Assembly (NCBI RefSeq): GCF_014207955.1
Contig: NZ_JACHLK010000006.1
Coordinates: 186,001-250,000, forward strand
Origin: Acidovorax soli
GTDB taxonomy: Bacteria > Pseudomonadota > Gammaproteobacteria > Burkholderiales > Burkholderiaceae_C
Direction: 5' to 3'
DNA: 64,000 nt
Position numbers and translations under genes: made by a program. Shown one piece after another: positions 35,091 through 44,762 of this stretch; the first letter of the stretch is position 1; each line of letters opens with the position of its first letter. The notes beneath the pieces were generated by a model. The model searched no databases and was not told the origin of the DNA. It worked only from the letters and a program-made list of their open reading frames with translations.

Positions 35091-35231
35091 AGTCACCAGC
35101 GCCCCGCGTCCGTCACGCTTCGTTGCCAACGGGCGCTTGCACCCGCACGCGCGCCGTGCGTGAATAGCACCTTCGGCCCGTGCCGGCTGCAGCCCCCTGA
35201 GAAACCACCACCGCAACAAAAGATTACACAA

Positions 35232-35251
35232 TTGAATTGCACGCAATTTAA
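35232..35251. promoter_or_regulatory. candidate OhrR operator
   Basis: Arms TTGAATTGC and GCAATTTAA flank a two-base centre, pairing at eight of nine positions, 21 bp before the ohrR start. The AT-rich palindrome with AATT cores is the known style of OhrR boxes. Autoregulation by OhrR is inferred from position. Confidence 0.65.
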
Positions 35252-35272
35252 ATGTGCCGCACAATTCACCCC

Positions 35273-35740
35273 ATGGCACGCAGCAACCCCACCACCCACA
35301 CCCCGAGCCCAGTCCAGCTGCGCCTGGACAACCAGGTGTGCTTCGCGCTGTACTCCGCCTCGCTGGCCATGACCAAGCTGTACAAGCCGCTGCTGGAGAC
35401 CGTGGGCCTGACCTACCCCCAGTACCTGGTGATGCTGGTGCTCTGGGAGCAGGACGGCGTGACCGTCTCCGAACTCGGTGAGCGCCTGTTCCTCGATTCG
35501 GGCACGCTGACCCCGCTGCTCAAGCGCCTGGAAAGTTCGGGCCTGATCGCCCGCATCCGCGATGCGCAGGACGAGCGCCGCGTGCGCATCAGCCTCACGG
35601 CCCCGGGCCGTGCACTGCGCGACAAGGCCGAGGCCATTCCACCCTGCGTGCTCGAAGCCAGCCAGTGCACCGTGCCCGAGCTGACCGCGCTGACCGGGCA
35701 GCTCAAGACCTTCCGCGACCGGATCCAGCCGCCGCGCTGA
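35273..35740 (+). CDS. ohrR: organic-hydroperoxide-sensing MarR-family repressor OhrR
   Basis: A 155-aa winged-helix repressor. The peroxide-sensing Cys23 lies in DNQVCFALYSASLAMTKLY with the tyrosines that hold it. Two further cysteines near the C-terminus (Cys125, Cys132) fit the 2-Cys OhrR subtype, in which oxidation forms an intersubunit disulfide. The DNA-binding wing is RIRDAQDERRVRISLT. ATG 35273. The target gene ohr follows by 68 bp, and the putative operator lies upstream of this gene. Confidence 0.94.
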   Translation: MARSNPTTHTPSPVQLRLDNQVCFALYSASLAMTKLYKPLLETVGLTYPQYLVMLVLWEQDGVTVSELGERLFLDSGTLTPLLKRLESSGLIARIRDAQDERRVRISLTAPGRALRDKAEAIPPCVLEASQCTVPELTALTGQLKTFRDRIQPPR

Positions 35741-35808
35741 CCCCATTTTTTGTTCCGTTCCCCCGTCCACCTCCGGACATTCATTGACCCACTGCAAAGG
35801 AAGACACC

Positions 35809-36225
35809 ATGACGCAACTCGAAAAAGTCCTCTACACCGCCAAGTCCCACGTGACCGGTGGCCGTGATGGCGCCGCCAAGACCGACGACGGCCGCCTGGA
35901 AGTCAAGCTGTCCTCGCCCGGTACCTCGGGCACCGGCACCAACCCCGAGCAGCTGTTCGCCTCGGGCTACGCAGCCTGCTTCATCGGCGCCATGAAGGCC
36001 GTCGGCGGCAAGATCGGCATCCCTGTGCCACAGGACGTGTCCATCGACGCCGAAGTCGACCTGGGCCCCATCCCGAACGCCTACGGCATCGCCGCCCGCC
36101 TGAAGGTCAGCCTGCCCGGCCTGGACACCGCCACGGCCCAGAAGCTGGTGGACGCAGCCCACCAGGTCTGCCCCTACTCCAACGCCACGCGCGGCAACAT
36201 CGACGTCAAGATCACCCTGGCGTAA
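35809..36225 (+). CDS. ohr: organic hydroperoxide resistance protein Ohr
   Basis: A 138-aa thiol peroxidase that reduces organic and fatty-acid hydroperoxides, using lipoyl reductants. The catalytic pair is Cys57 (GYAACFIGAM) and Cys121 (HQVCPYSNATRGN); Arg19 (GGRDG) completes the active site. Length and motifs are exact for the family. AAAGGAAG precedes the ATG. Just after ohrR and four bases before the DUF1304 gene, forming one operon. Confidence 0.97.
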   Translation: MTQLEKVLYTAKSHVTGGRDGAAKTDDGRLEVKLSSPGTSGTGTNPEQLFASGYAACFIGAMKAVGGKIGIPVPQDVSIDAEVDLGPIPNAYGIAARLKVSLPGLDTATAQKLVDAAHQVCPYSNATRGNIDVKITLA

Positions 36226-36228
36226 TCC

Positions 36229-36609
36229 ATGGGCCGGCTGCTGCTCCCCCGCATCGCGGTGGCCCTGGTGGCCATCGAGCATGCCTACATCCTGGTGCTG
36301 GAGATGTTCTTCTGGAACAAGCCCCTGGGCCTGAAGACCTTCAACCTGACCCAGGAACTGGCCGATGCCACGGTCACGCTGGCTGCCAACCAGGGCCTGT
36401 ACAACGGGTTCCTGTCGGCCGGCCTGTTCTGGGGCCTGTTCACCAGCAACCGGCTGTTCAAGATCTTCTTCCTGGCCTGCGTGATCGTGGCCGGCGTCTT
36501 CGGCGCCGCCACGGCCGTGCCCAAGATCTTCTACACCCAGGCCCTGCCTGCCATCATCGCGCTGGCCCTGGTGCTGGCGCTGGACAAGCCCTCGGCCCGC
36601 AACGCCTGA
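36229..36609 (+). CDS. DUF1304 membrane protein
   Basis: A 126-aa protein with four predicted membrane helices, matching DUF1304: IEHAYILVLEMFFWN, ANQGLYNGFLSAGLFWG, then VIVAGVFGAAT. Molecular function is unknown. It begins four bases after the ohr stop and ends before a strong terminator, so it is co-transcribed with ohrR-ohr and may help in peroxide defence at the membrane. Confidence 0.9.
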   Translation: MGRLLLPRIAVALVAIEHAYILVLEMFFWNKPLGLKTFNLTQELADATVTLAANQGLYNGFLSAGLFWGLFTSNRLFKIFFLACVIVAGVFGAATAVPKIFYTQALPAIIALALVLALDKPSARNA

Positions 36610-36634
36610 GCTGCCTGCAAGCGGTTCACAAGAA

Positions 36635-36665
36635 AGCCCACTGGCGCATGCCGGTGGGCTTTTTT
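36635..36665 (+). terminator. rho-independent terminator of the ohrR-ohr-DUF1304 operon
   Basis: AGCCCACTGGC and GCCGGTGGGCT form an 11-bp stem with one G-T pair and the loop GCAT, followed by six T (36660-36665). Confidence 0.92.
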
Positions 36666-36734
36666 GCCGCCTGGGTGTCGCGCAGGTGCTCCCGCCCGCT
36701 TGAGCCCCCTTGCGGATTCGTTTAGCGTGCGGCC

Positions 36735-37820
36735 ATGAGCACCACCACCCTCCTCGTACGCCAGGACGCCCTGGCCCACACGGCCCTGCGCACCACGCAG
36801 GATGTTCCTCTGGCCGATGGCCAGGTGCGCGTGCGCGTGGAGCGCTTCGCGCTCACGGCCAACAACATCACTTACGCCGCCATGGGCGGCATGCTGGAGT
36901 ACTGGCAGTTCTTCCCTTCGGATGAGACGGGCTGGGGCATCGTGCCCGTGTGGGGCTTCGGCACGGTGGTGCAGTCCCTGCACCCCGGCGTGGCCGTGGG
37001 CGAGCGGCTCTATGGCTACTGGCCCATGTCCACCCATGCCGTGCTCACCCCGGCCCGGCTCACCGAGACAGGCTTTTACGACGGCGCGGCGCACCGCGCC
37101 AAGCTGCACGCCGTGTACAACCAGTACGTGCGCACCGGCACCGACCCGTTCTACACGCCGGACACCGAGGACGTGCAGGCCCTGCTGCGCCCGCTGTTCG
37201 TCACGTCGTGGCTGATCGACGATTTCATGGCCGACCAGCAGTTCTTCGGCACGCGGCGCCTGCTGCTGTCCAGCGCATCGAGCAAGACCGCCTATGGCAC
37301 AGCCTTCCAGCTGGCGCAGCGCGAGGGCCTGGAAGTGATCGGCCTGACCTCGGCAGCCAACGTGGCCTTCTGCGAAAGCCTGGGTTGCTATGACCGGGTG
37401 GTCGCCTACGACCAACTGGAGTCCATCGACGCGGCCACGCCCTGCGTCTATATCGACTTCGCCGGCAGCGTGGCCCTGCGTGCGGCCATCCACCAGCGGT
37501 TTTCCGCCCTGGCCTACAGCTGCGCCGTGGGTGCCAGCCACGTGAACGACCTGGGCGGTGCCGGCCAGTTGCCCGGGCCGCGCCCGACCATGTTTTTCGC
37601 CCCCGCCCAGGTCAAGAAGCGCCGCGACGACTGGGGCGCCCAGGTGCTCAACGAACGACTGGTCGCTGCGTGGCAGGCCTTTGCCGCGGCGGTGCAGGCG
37701 CCGCCCACGCCCTGGCTGCAGGTACAACAGCACCAGGGCCCCGAGGCGGTCGAGGCGCTGTTTGCCGCCGTGCTGGGGGGCGGGGGTGACCCACGCACCG
37801 GGCACATGGGCGGGCTCTGA
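36735..37820 (+). CDS. DUF2855 family protein
   Basis: A 361-aa cytoplasmic protein of the DUF2855 family, distantly similar to medium-chain dehydrogenases/quinone reductases: an N-terminal GroES-like part (RVRVERFALTANNITYAAMG, WGIVPVWGFGTVVQS) and a later segment LLLSSASSKTAYGTAFQLA like a cofactor-binding region. No zinc ligands are evident. Activity unknown. ATG 36735 directly after the end of the preceding operon's terminator region; followed 35 bp later by srkA. Confidence 0.87.
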   Translation: MSTTTLLVRQDALAHTALRTTQDVPLADGQVRVRVERFALTANNITYAAMGGMLEYWQFFPSDETGWGIVPVWGFGTVVQSLHPGVAVGERLYGYWPMSTHAVLTPARLTETGFYDGAAHRAKLHAVYNQYVRTGTDPFYTPDTEDVQALLRPLFVTSWLIDDFMADQQFFGTRRLLLSSASSKTAYGTAFQLAQREGLEVIGLTSAANVAFCESLGCYDRVVAYDQLESIDAATPCVYIDFAGSVALRAAIHQRFSALAYSCAVGASHVNDLGGAGQLPGPRPTMFFAPAQVKKRRDDWGAQVLNERLVAAWQAFAAAVQAPPTPWLQVQQHQGPEAVEALFAAVLGGGGDPRTGHMGGL

Positions 37821-37855
37821 TCCGGTCGAGTCCCTGCACAGCGGACAATCGGGGC

Positions 37856-38881
37856 ATGAACCGACTGCCCCCGAACGACACCGCCGACAGCCCACCCGCT
37901 CAGCACCCCTATGCGCACCTGACTCCGGACCAGGTGCTCGACGCGCTGGCCAGCGTGGGCCTGTACGGCGACGGCCGGCTCCTGGCCCTGTCGTCCTATG
38001 AGAACCGCGTCTACCAGGTTTCGCTGGAAGACGGCCAGCGCGTGGTCGCCAAGTTCTACCGCCCCGGCCGCTGGGCCGAGGCCCAGATCCTCGAAGAGCA
38101 CGCCTTTGCCGCCGAGCTGATGGCGGCCGAGGTGCCTGCCGTGGGCCCCATGGCACTGAACGGCAGCACCCTGCACGCACACGAGGGCTTTTCCTTCTCC
38201 GTGAGCCCTTGGCGCGGCGGACGCGGGCCCGAGCTCGATGACTTCGACGTGCTCGAATGGATCGGCCGCTTCCTCGCGCGCATCCACACCGTGGGTGCGG
38301 CCCGGCCCTTCGCACACCGTCCGGTACTGGACCTGCAGGGCTTTGGCACGGCATCGCGCGACTGGCTGCTGGGCCACGACATGATCCCGCTGGACATGCA
38401 ATCGGCCTGGCAGGAGCAGTGCGACAAGGCGCTCGCGCTGGTCGCCGCCAGCGGCCTCGCCCAGGCCCGCTCCATCCGCCTGCATGGCGACTGCCACCCG
38501 GGCAACATCCTCTGGACGCCCACCGACCTGCCCGGTGGCGGCCCGCACTTCGTGGACCTGGACGACGCCCGCATGGGCCCGGCCGTGCAGGACCTGTGGA
38601 TGCTGCTGTCCGGCGACCGGCGCCAGCGCACCCAGCAGCTGAGCGCCCTGGTCGAGGGCTATGAGCAGTTCCGCAGCTTCGACCGGCGCGAGCTGGCCCT
38701 GATCGAGCCGCTGCGCACCCTGCGCCTCATCCACTACAGCGCCTGGCTGGCCCGGCGCTGGGAAGACCCGATCTTTCCCGTCAACTTCCCCTGGTTCGGC
38801 AGCAGCGACTACTGGCGCGGCCAGGTGGACATGCTGATCGAGCAGTGCGAGGCCATGCTGGAGGAGCCTTTGAACGCCTGA
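37856..38881 (+). CDS. srkA: stress-response serine/threonine kinase SrkA (YihE/RdoA)
   Basis: A 341-aa kinase of the aminoglycoside-phosphotransferase fold. ATP-lysine region RVVAKFYRPGRW; catalytic loop IRLHGDCHPGNILW; metal-binding DLDDARMGPAVQDLWML. In E. coli SrkA counters envelope and oxidative stress and is near dsbA; here it follows a DUF2855 gene. Start ATG 37856; length agrees with the family (328 aa in E. coli). Confidence 0.92.
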   Translation: MNRLPPNDTADSPPAQHPYAHLTPDQVLDALASVGLYGDGRLLALSSYENRVYQVSLEDGQRVVAKFYRPGRWAEAQILEEHAFAAELMAAEVPAVGPMALNGSTLHAHEGFSFSVSPWRGGRGPELDDFDVLEWIGRFLARIHTVGAARPFAHRPVLDLQGFGTASRDWLLGHDMIPLDMQSAWQEQCDKALALVAASGLAQARSIRLHGDCHPGNILWTPTDLPGGGPHFVDLDDARMGPAVQDLWMLLSGDRRQRTQQLSALVEGYEQFRSFDRRELALIEPLRTLRLIHYSAWLARRWEDPIFPVNFPWFGSSDYWRGQVDMLIEQCEAMLEEPLNA

Positions 38882-38975
38882 CCCGGCTTGCACTGCGGGG
38901 CCACGCAGGCCTGCCCATGGGCGCGGCGGGCCGGCTTTGTAACCATCAAGCACTTGGGATGGGGATTTGACTCGT

Positions 38976-38993
38976 ATATGCTTGTCGGCATAT
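38976..38993. promoter_or_regulatory. inverted repeat upstream of the small hypothetical gene
   Basis: ATATGC and GCATAT, separated by six bases, stand in an AT-richer patch 26 bp before the start codon at 39019. Possible operator or -10 region. Confidence 0.35.
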
Positions 38994-39018
38994 CCGCTAC
39001 CGCACCCCGGCCCTCACC

Positions 39019-39324
39019 ATGAAAGACGTTTTCAGGAACCTGCTCAATATCCGCCAGCAGCGCCGCCCCGCGCCCGTGGGCAGCGTTCCCGCCGTGGGCA
39101 CAGCCATCATCCGCGGTGACGTGAAGATGAACGTCACCGAGCCCATCTCGCGCGACCTGTGGAGCTGGATGGTGTTGTCGGGCTGGCGCAACGTGCCGGT
39201 CAAGAACGACCGGCGCCAGTACACGGAAATGCCCGATGGCCTGCTCAAGCTGCTGATTGAAGCAGACCCCACGCAGCGCGATGCCGTGCACGCGCGCATC
39301 ATGGCCAAGGCAAAGGAAGAGTAA
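39019..39324 (+). CDS. conserved hypothetical protein
   Basis: A 101-aa protein, basic and without signal peptide or membrane segment. It has no motif I recognise. Visible features are a basic N-terminus (LLNIRQQRRPAP), a tryptophan-rich centre (RDLWSWMVLSGWRN) and a charged C-terminal helix (DAVHARIMAKAKEE). Codon use matches the neighbours, the ATG is in a good position, and the stop codon touches a repeat element, as for other genes here. Real gene likely, function unknown. Confidence 0.7.
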   Translation: MKDVFRNLLNIRQQRRPAPVGSVPAVGTAIIRGDVKMNVTEPISRDLWSWMVLSGWRNVPVKNDRRQYTEMPDGLLKLLIEADPTQRDAVHARIMAKAKEE

Positions 39325-39400
39325 CCCCCTGAGGCGCTTCGCGCCTTCCCCCTGGAAGGGGGACGCCCCCAGCGCGGCGGGGCGGCCCTTGCGCGGGGGC
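39325..39400. repeat. dispersed intergenic repeat, copy 3 (short form)
   Basis: Inverted relative to copies 1 and 2: begins CCCCCTGAGGCGC in the base after a TAA stop and ends GGGGCGGCCCTTGCGCG. No internal hairpin. It lies between the hypothetical gene and the convergent htpG, so it could act as a two-way terminator. Confidence 0.85.
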
Positions 39401-39518
39401 ACTGGCTTGAAGCCGCGCCCGCGTCAATGGCTCCAGGCTGCGTTCAAAAACCGAGGCACCCGCAGAGCAAAGGCCTCCGCGCGCATCGCCGCGAACAGAG
39501 GATGCCCCTGGATATCCG

Positions 39519-41495
<1,977 letters not shown>

Positions 41496-41779
41496 GGTGT
41501 CTTGGAGTTGCTTTCGTACGGTCTCGGGGAAGGTCTTTCCGCACGCCGGAACCTGGCGTGAGAAGGTCATTCGCGCGTGTTCATTTCGGGGCACCGTTGT
41601 CGATTTCAAGGCCCCGGTCATGCAGACACCGGCCGGCCAACGGCAGCACCGGGGCGAGCTTACCGCGCATTGTTGACAATTGGAGGGTCGTTGGCGCTGG
41701 TAACGGCCATTTGGGCGCAATAAGATGCGCTTCGTGCTGCGGCGGGTGCTGCCAGCCAAGCCTTTGGACGCGTTTCCCC

Positions 41780-42475
41780 ATGCCCACTTCTCTTCAAAAA
41801 TGGTCGGCCGAGTTTCTCGGCACTTTCTGGCTCGTCTTCGGCGGCTGCGGCAGTGCCGTGCTGGCCGCGGCGTTTCCACAACTGGGCATCGGCTTCCTGG
41901 GCGTCTCGCTGGCCTTCGGCCTCGCGGTGCTGACCGCGGCCTACGCGCTCGGGCCCATCTCGGGCGGGCACTTCAACCCGGCGGTGTCGCTCGGCCTGGT
42001 GATCGGAGGGCGGTTCAAGGCCTCGGAACTGCCGGGCTATGTCGCGGCCCAGGTGCTGGGCGCCACGGTCGCGGCAGGCCTGCTGTACCTGGTCGCGACC
42101 GGCAAGCCAGGAGCCGACATCGGCGGCTTTGCCACCAATGGCTATGGAGAACATTCCCCGGGGGGCTATGGGCTGGTGGCCGCACTGGTGACCGAAGTGG
42201 TGCTCACGGCCATCTTCCTCATCGTGATCCTGGGCGCCACCTCGCGCCGTGCAGCCGAGGGCGCAGGCGGGCTCGCGATCGGCCTGTGCCTGGCGCTGAT
42301 CCACCTGGTCTCGATCCCGGTGACCAACACCTCGGTCAACCCGGCGCGCAGCACCGGCCCGGCCCTGTTCGGCCCAGCGCACGCGCTGTCGGAACTGTGG
42401 GTCTTCTGGGCCGCCCCCATGGCGGGCGCGCTGCTGGGTGCCGCGCTGTACCGGGTGCTGTTCGGAGAAGACTGA
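41780..42475 (+). CDS. aqpZ: aquaporin Z
   Basis: A 231-aa water channel with six membrane helices and both NPA boxes ([27 protein letters not shown]). His in the [19 protein letters not shown] region and Arg after the second NPA form the water-selective filter. Start [20 protein letters not shown] at ATG 41780. Divergent from htpG, convergent with the DHH phosphoesterase gene. Confidence 0.95.
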   Translation: MPTSLQKWSAEFLGTFWLVFGGCGSAVLAAAFPQLGIGFLGVSLAFGLAVLTAAYALGPISGGHFNPAVSLGLVIGGRFKASELPGYVAAQVLGATVAAGLLYLVATGKPGADIGGFATNGYGEHSPGGYGLVAALVTEVVLTAIFLIVILGATSRRAAEGAGGLAIGLCLALIHLVSIPVTNTSVNPARSTGPALFGPAHALSELWVFWAAPMAGALLGAALYRVLFGED

Positions 42476-42483
42476 GCCAGAGC

Positions 42484-43419
42484 TCAGCGGTCCAGCGTGA
42501 TGCGCTGGATCAGCGCCTGCAGGATGGTGTCGGCCTTGTCGTTGGCCACCTGGCAGGTGCCCGCTGCGGCATGGCCACCACCGCCGAACTCCAGCATGAG
42601 GTTGCCCACATGGGTCTGGCTGCTGCGGTCCAGGATGGACTTGCCCGTGGCCAGCACCGTGTTCTGCTTCTGCAGCCCCCACATCATGTGGATCGAGATG
42701 TTGGCCGTGGGGAACAGCGCGTAGATCATGAAGCGGTTGGTCGCCCAGATGGTCTCCTCGTCGCGCAGGTCCAGCACCACCAGGTTGCTGATCTTGATGG
42801 CGCAGCGCTGCAGCTGCTCCTTGGCCTTGGGCGCATGCTCACGGTAGAGCGCCACGCGCTCCTGCACGTCGGGCAGTGCCAGGATCTCCTCGATGCTGTG
42901 GTCGCGGCAGTACTTGATGAGGTCCATCATCAGCGCATAGTTGCTGATGCGGAATTCGCGGAAACGGCCCAGGCCGGTGCGCGAGTCCATGAGGTAGTTG
43001 AGCAGCACCCAGCCCTCGGGGTTCAGGATGTCCTCGCGCGAGTACTGGGCCGAATCGGCCTGGTCCACGGCCGCCATCATCTCGTCGGTGATGCGCGGAA
43101 AGGCCGCCTTGCCGCCGTAGTGGTTGTAGACCACGCGCGCCGCCGAAGGCGCATGCGCCTCGATGATGTGGTTGCTGTCGCGGCGCCCCGAATTGCGGAT
43201 GGTTTCCGACTCGTGGTGGTCGAACACCAGGTGCGCACCGGGCACATAGGGCAGGTTGGTGGTGATGTCACGCGCGGTGATCGGCACCTTGCCGTCCTGC
43301 ATGTCCTTGGGGTGCACGAAGGTGATTTCGTCGATCAGGTCCAGCTCATTGAGCAGCACAGCGCACACCAGGCCGTCAAAGTCACTGCGGGTCACGAGGC
43401 GGTATTTGTTGTCACTCAC
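42484..43419 (-). CDS. DHH-family phosphoesterase
   Basis: A 311-aa cytoplasmic phosphohydrolase. The metal-binding motifs are TRSDFDGLVCAVLL, an Asp region VDQADSAQYS and the DHH triad LVFDHHESET; the DHHA1 substrate motif EFGGGGHAAAGTCQV is near the C-terminus. Relatives include exopolyphosphatases and nano-RNA/cyclic-dinucleotide linear product hydrolases; the exact substrate is unknown. With several GGDEF/EAL proteins in the window, pGpG degradation is a possibility. The GTG start at 43419 follows AAGGAGAA. Confidence 0.87.
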   Translation of the reverse strand: MSDNKYRLVTRSDFDGLVCAVLLNELDLIDEITFVHPKDMQDGKVPITARDITTNLPYVPGAHLVFDHHESETIRNSGRRDSNHIIEAHAPSAARVVYNHYGGKAAFPRITDEMMAAVDQADSAQYSREDILNPEGWVLLNYLMDSRTGLGRFREFRISNYALMMDLIKYCRDHSIEEILALPDVQERVALYREHAPKAKEQLQRCAIKISNLVVLDLRDEETIWATNRFMIYALFPTANISIHMMWGLQKQNTVLATGKSILDRSSQTHVGNLMLEFGGGGHAAAGTCQVANDKADTILQALIQRITLDR

Positions 43420-43568
43420 AGTGTTTCTCCTTGTTACATTCGAGTGCGTATGCCACGATGGTAGCAATGCGCGGGCCGATGTCGGCACGCGGTTGCAAAT
43501 AAAGGCACAGATGGTGTCGGCTTGGTGCCAAACGGTCGCCGTCCAGGCACCCTGCCCACCGGCCAGGT

Positions 43569-44663
43569 TCAGAATTTTTCATGCGGCAGCAGGTAGCGCC
43601 ACTGCCCTACCGGCAGGTTGCCCAGGGTCACGCGCCCGATGCGGATGCGCTTGAGCCCCACCACCTTGAGACCGACCAGTTCGCACATGCGGCGGATCTG
43701 GCGCTTCTTGCCTTCAGTGAGCACGAAGCGCAGCTGCTCAGGGTTCTGCCACTCGACCTTGGCGCGCTTGAGCGGCTGGCCATCGAGCTCCAGCCCATGG
43801 CACAGGCGCGCCAGCTGTGCGGACGGAAACACGGCCTGCACGTCGGTGGCCACCTCGCCATACTGCACGCGCACCAGGTACTCCTTGTCCACCGTGGAGT
43901 CCTCGCCGATCAGTTGACGCGCCACGCGCCCATCCTGGGTGAGCACCAGCAGCCCCACCGAGTCGATGTCCAGCCGCCCGGCAGGCGCCAGGCCGCGCAG
44001 CTGCGGCGGCGAGAAGCGCATGCGGCCCGGATCGTCGCGCCAATGGGTGCGCGGGTTGATCAGCGCCACGGCCGGGGTGTGGCCGTCTTCGGCCTGCCCG
44101 CTCACGTAGCCGACCGGCTTGTGCAGCAGGATGGTGACCTGCTGCTCCTGGCGGCCCTGGGCGCGCTTGTCGACCTCGATGCGGTCGGTGGGCAGCACCT
44201 GCAGGCCCATGGCCGCCACTGCGCCGTTGACCTTGACCCAGCCCTGGGCAATCCAGTCATCGGCCTCGCGCCGCGAGCACAGGCCGAGTTCGGCCATGCG
44301 CTTGTTCAGGCGCGCACTGCCATCGGCCGCAGCGGCGGGCTTGACCGGCACGGGTGGGCGCGCGGGCGCAGAGGCAGCCCCCGGGCCTGCTGGCCGGCCA
44401 GCTGCGGCCTGCACGGCGCCGCGCGGGGCCGCTGGCGGCGCGGCATCGGCCCGCCAGACGTTGCCGCGCGCGGGCGGCCTGGCGGGCCGCGCTGGAGGGC
44501 GGGGGGCCGGTTCGGCCCTGCCCTGCAAAGCAGCCAGGGCGCGTTGCGTGGCGGTGGAGGGGGCGGCTGGCGCCGCTGGCGCGGCCGGGCGGCGCAGCAC
44601 GGCGCGCCGGGGCGGGCTCTCGGGCTCGGCGGGCGGGGTGGCAGGGGTACGGGAAGAAGGCAT
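43569..44663 (-). CDS. RsuA/RluF-family rRNA pseudouridine synthase
   Basis: A 364-aa enzyme converting uridine to pseudouridine in rRNA. Residues 1-115 are a low-complexity Pro/Ala/Arg leader, probably disordered and RNA-contacting. An S4 domain follows (RLNKRMAELGLCSRREADDW) and then the catalytic domain with the active-site Asp in AGRLDIDSVGLLVLTQDG. The C-terminus has the KKRQIRRMCELVGLKVVGLKRIRIG motif split across the binding loop. RluF-like in overall pattern, though RluB/RsuA cannot be excluded. Start ATG 44663. Confidence 0.87.
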   Translation of the reverse strand: MPSSRTPATPPAEPESPPRRAVLRRPAAPAAPAAPSTATQRALAALQGRAEPAPRPPARPARPPARGNVWRADAAPPAAPRGAVQAAAGRPAGPGAASAPARPPVPVKPAAAADGSARLNKRMAELGLCSRREADDWIAQGWVKVNGAVAAMGLQVLPTDRIEVDKRAQGRQEQQVTILLHKPVGYVSGQAEDGHTPAVALINPRTHWRDDPGRMRFSPPQLRGLAPAGRLDIDSVGLLVLTQDGRVARQLIGEDSTVDKEYLVRVQYGEVATDVQAVFPSAQLARLCHGLELDGQPLKRAKVEWQNPEQLRFVLTEGKKRQIRRMCELVGLKVVGLKRIRIGRVTLGNLPVGQWRYLLPHEKF

Positions 44664-44762
44664 TGCCCGTATTTTCCCCCCTTCGCAGGGGTTGGTGCCA
44701 TACCGGGGCCAAGAAGGCGCCAGACGGCAGCGTCCGGCCCCTGGAACGGGTGCCTGTGGTCT

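Noticed and set aside
41673..41701. TTGACA at 41673-41678 as a -35 box for aqpZ
   Set aside because: No acceptable -10 hexamer at 16-18 bp spacing was found.
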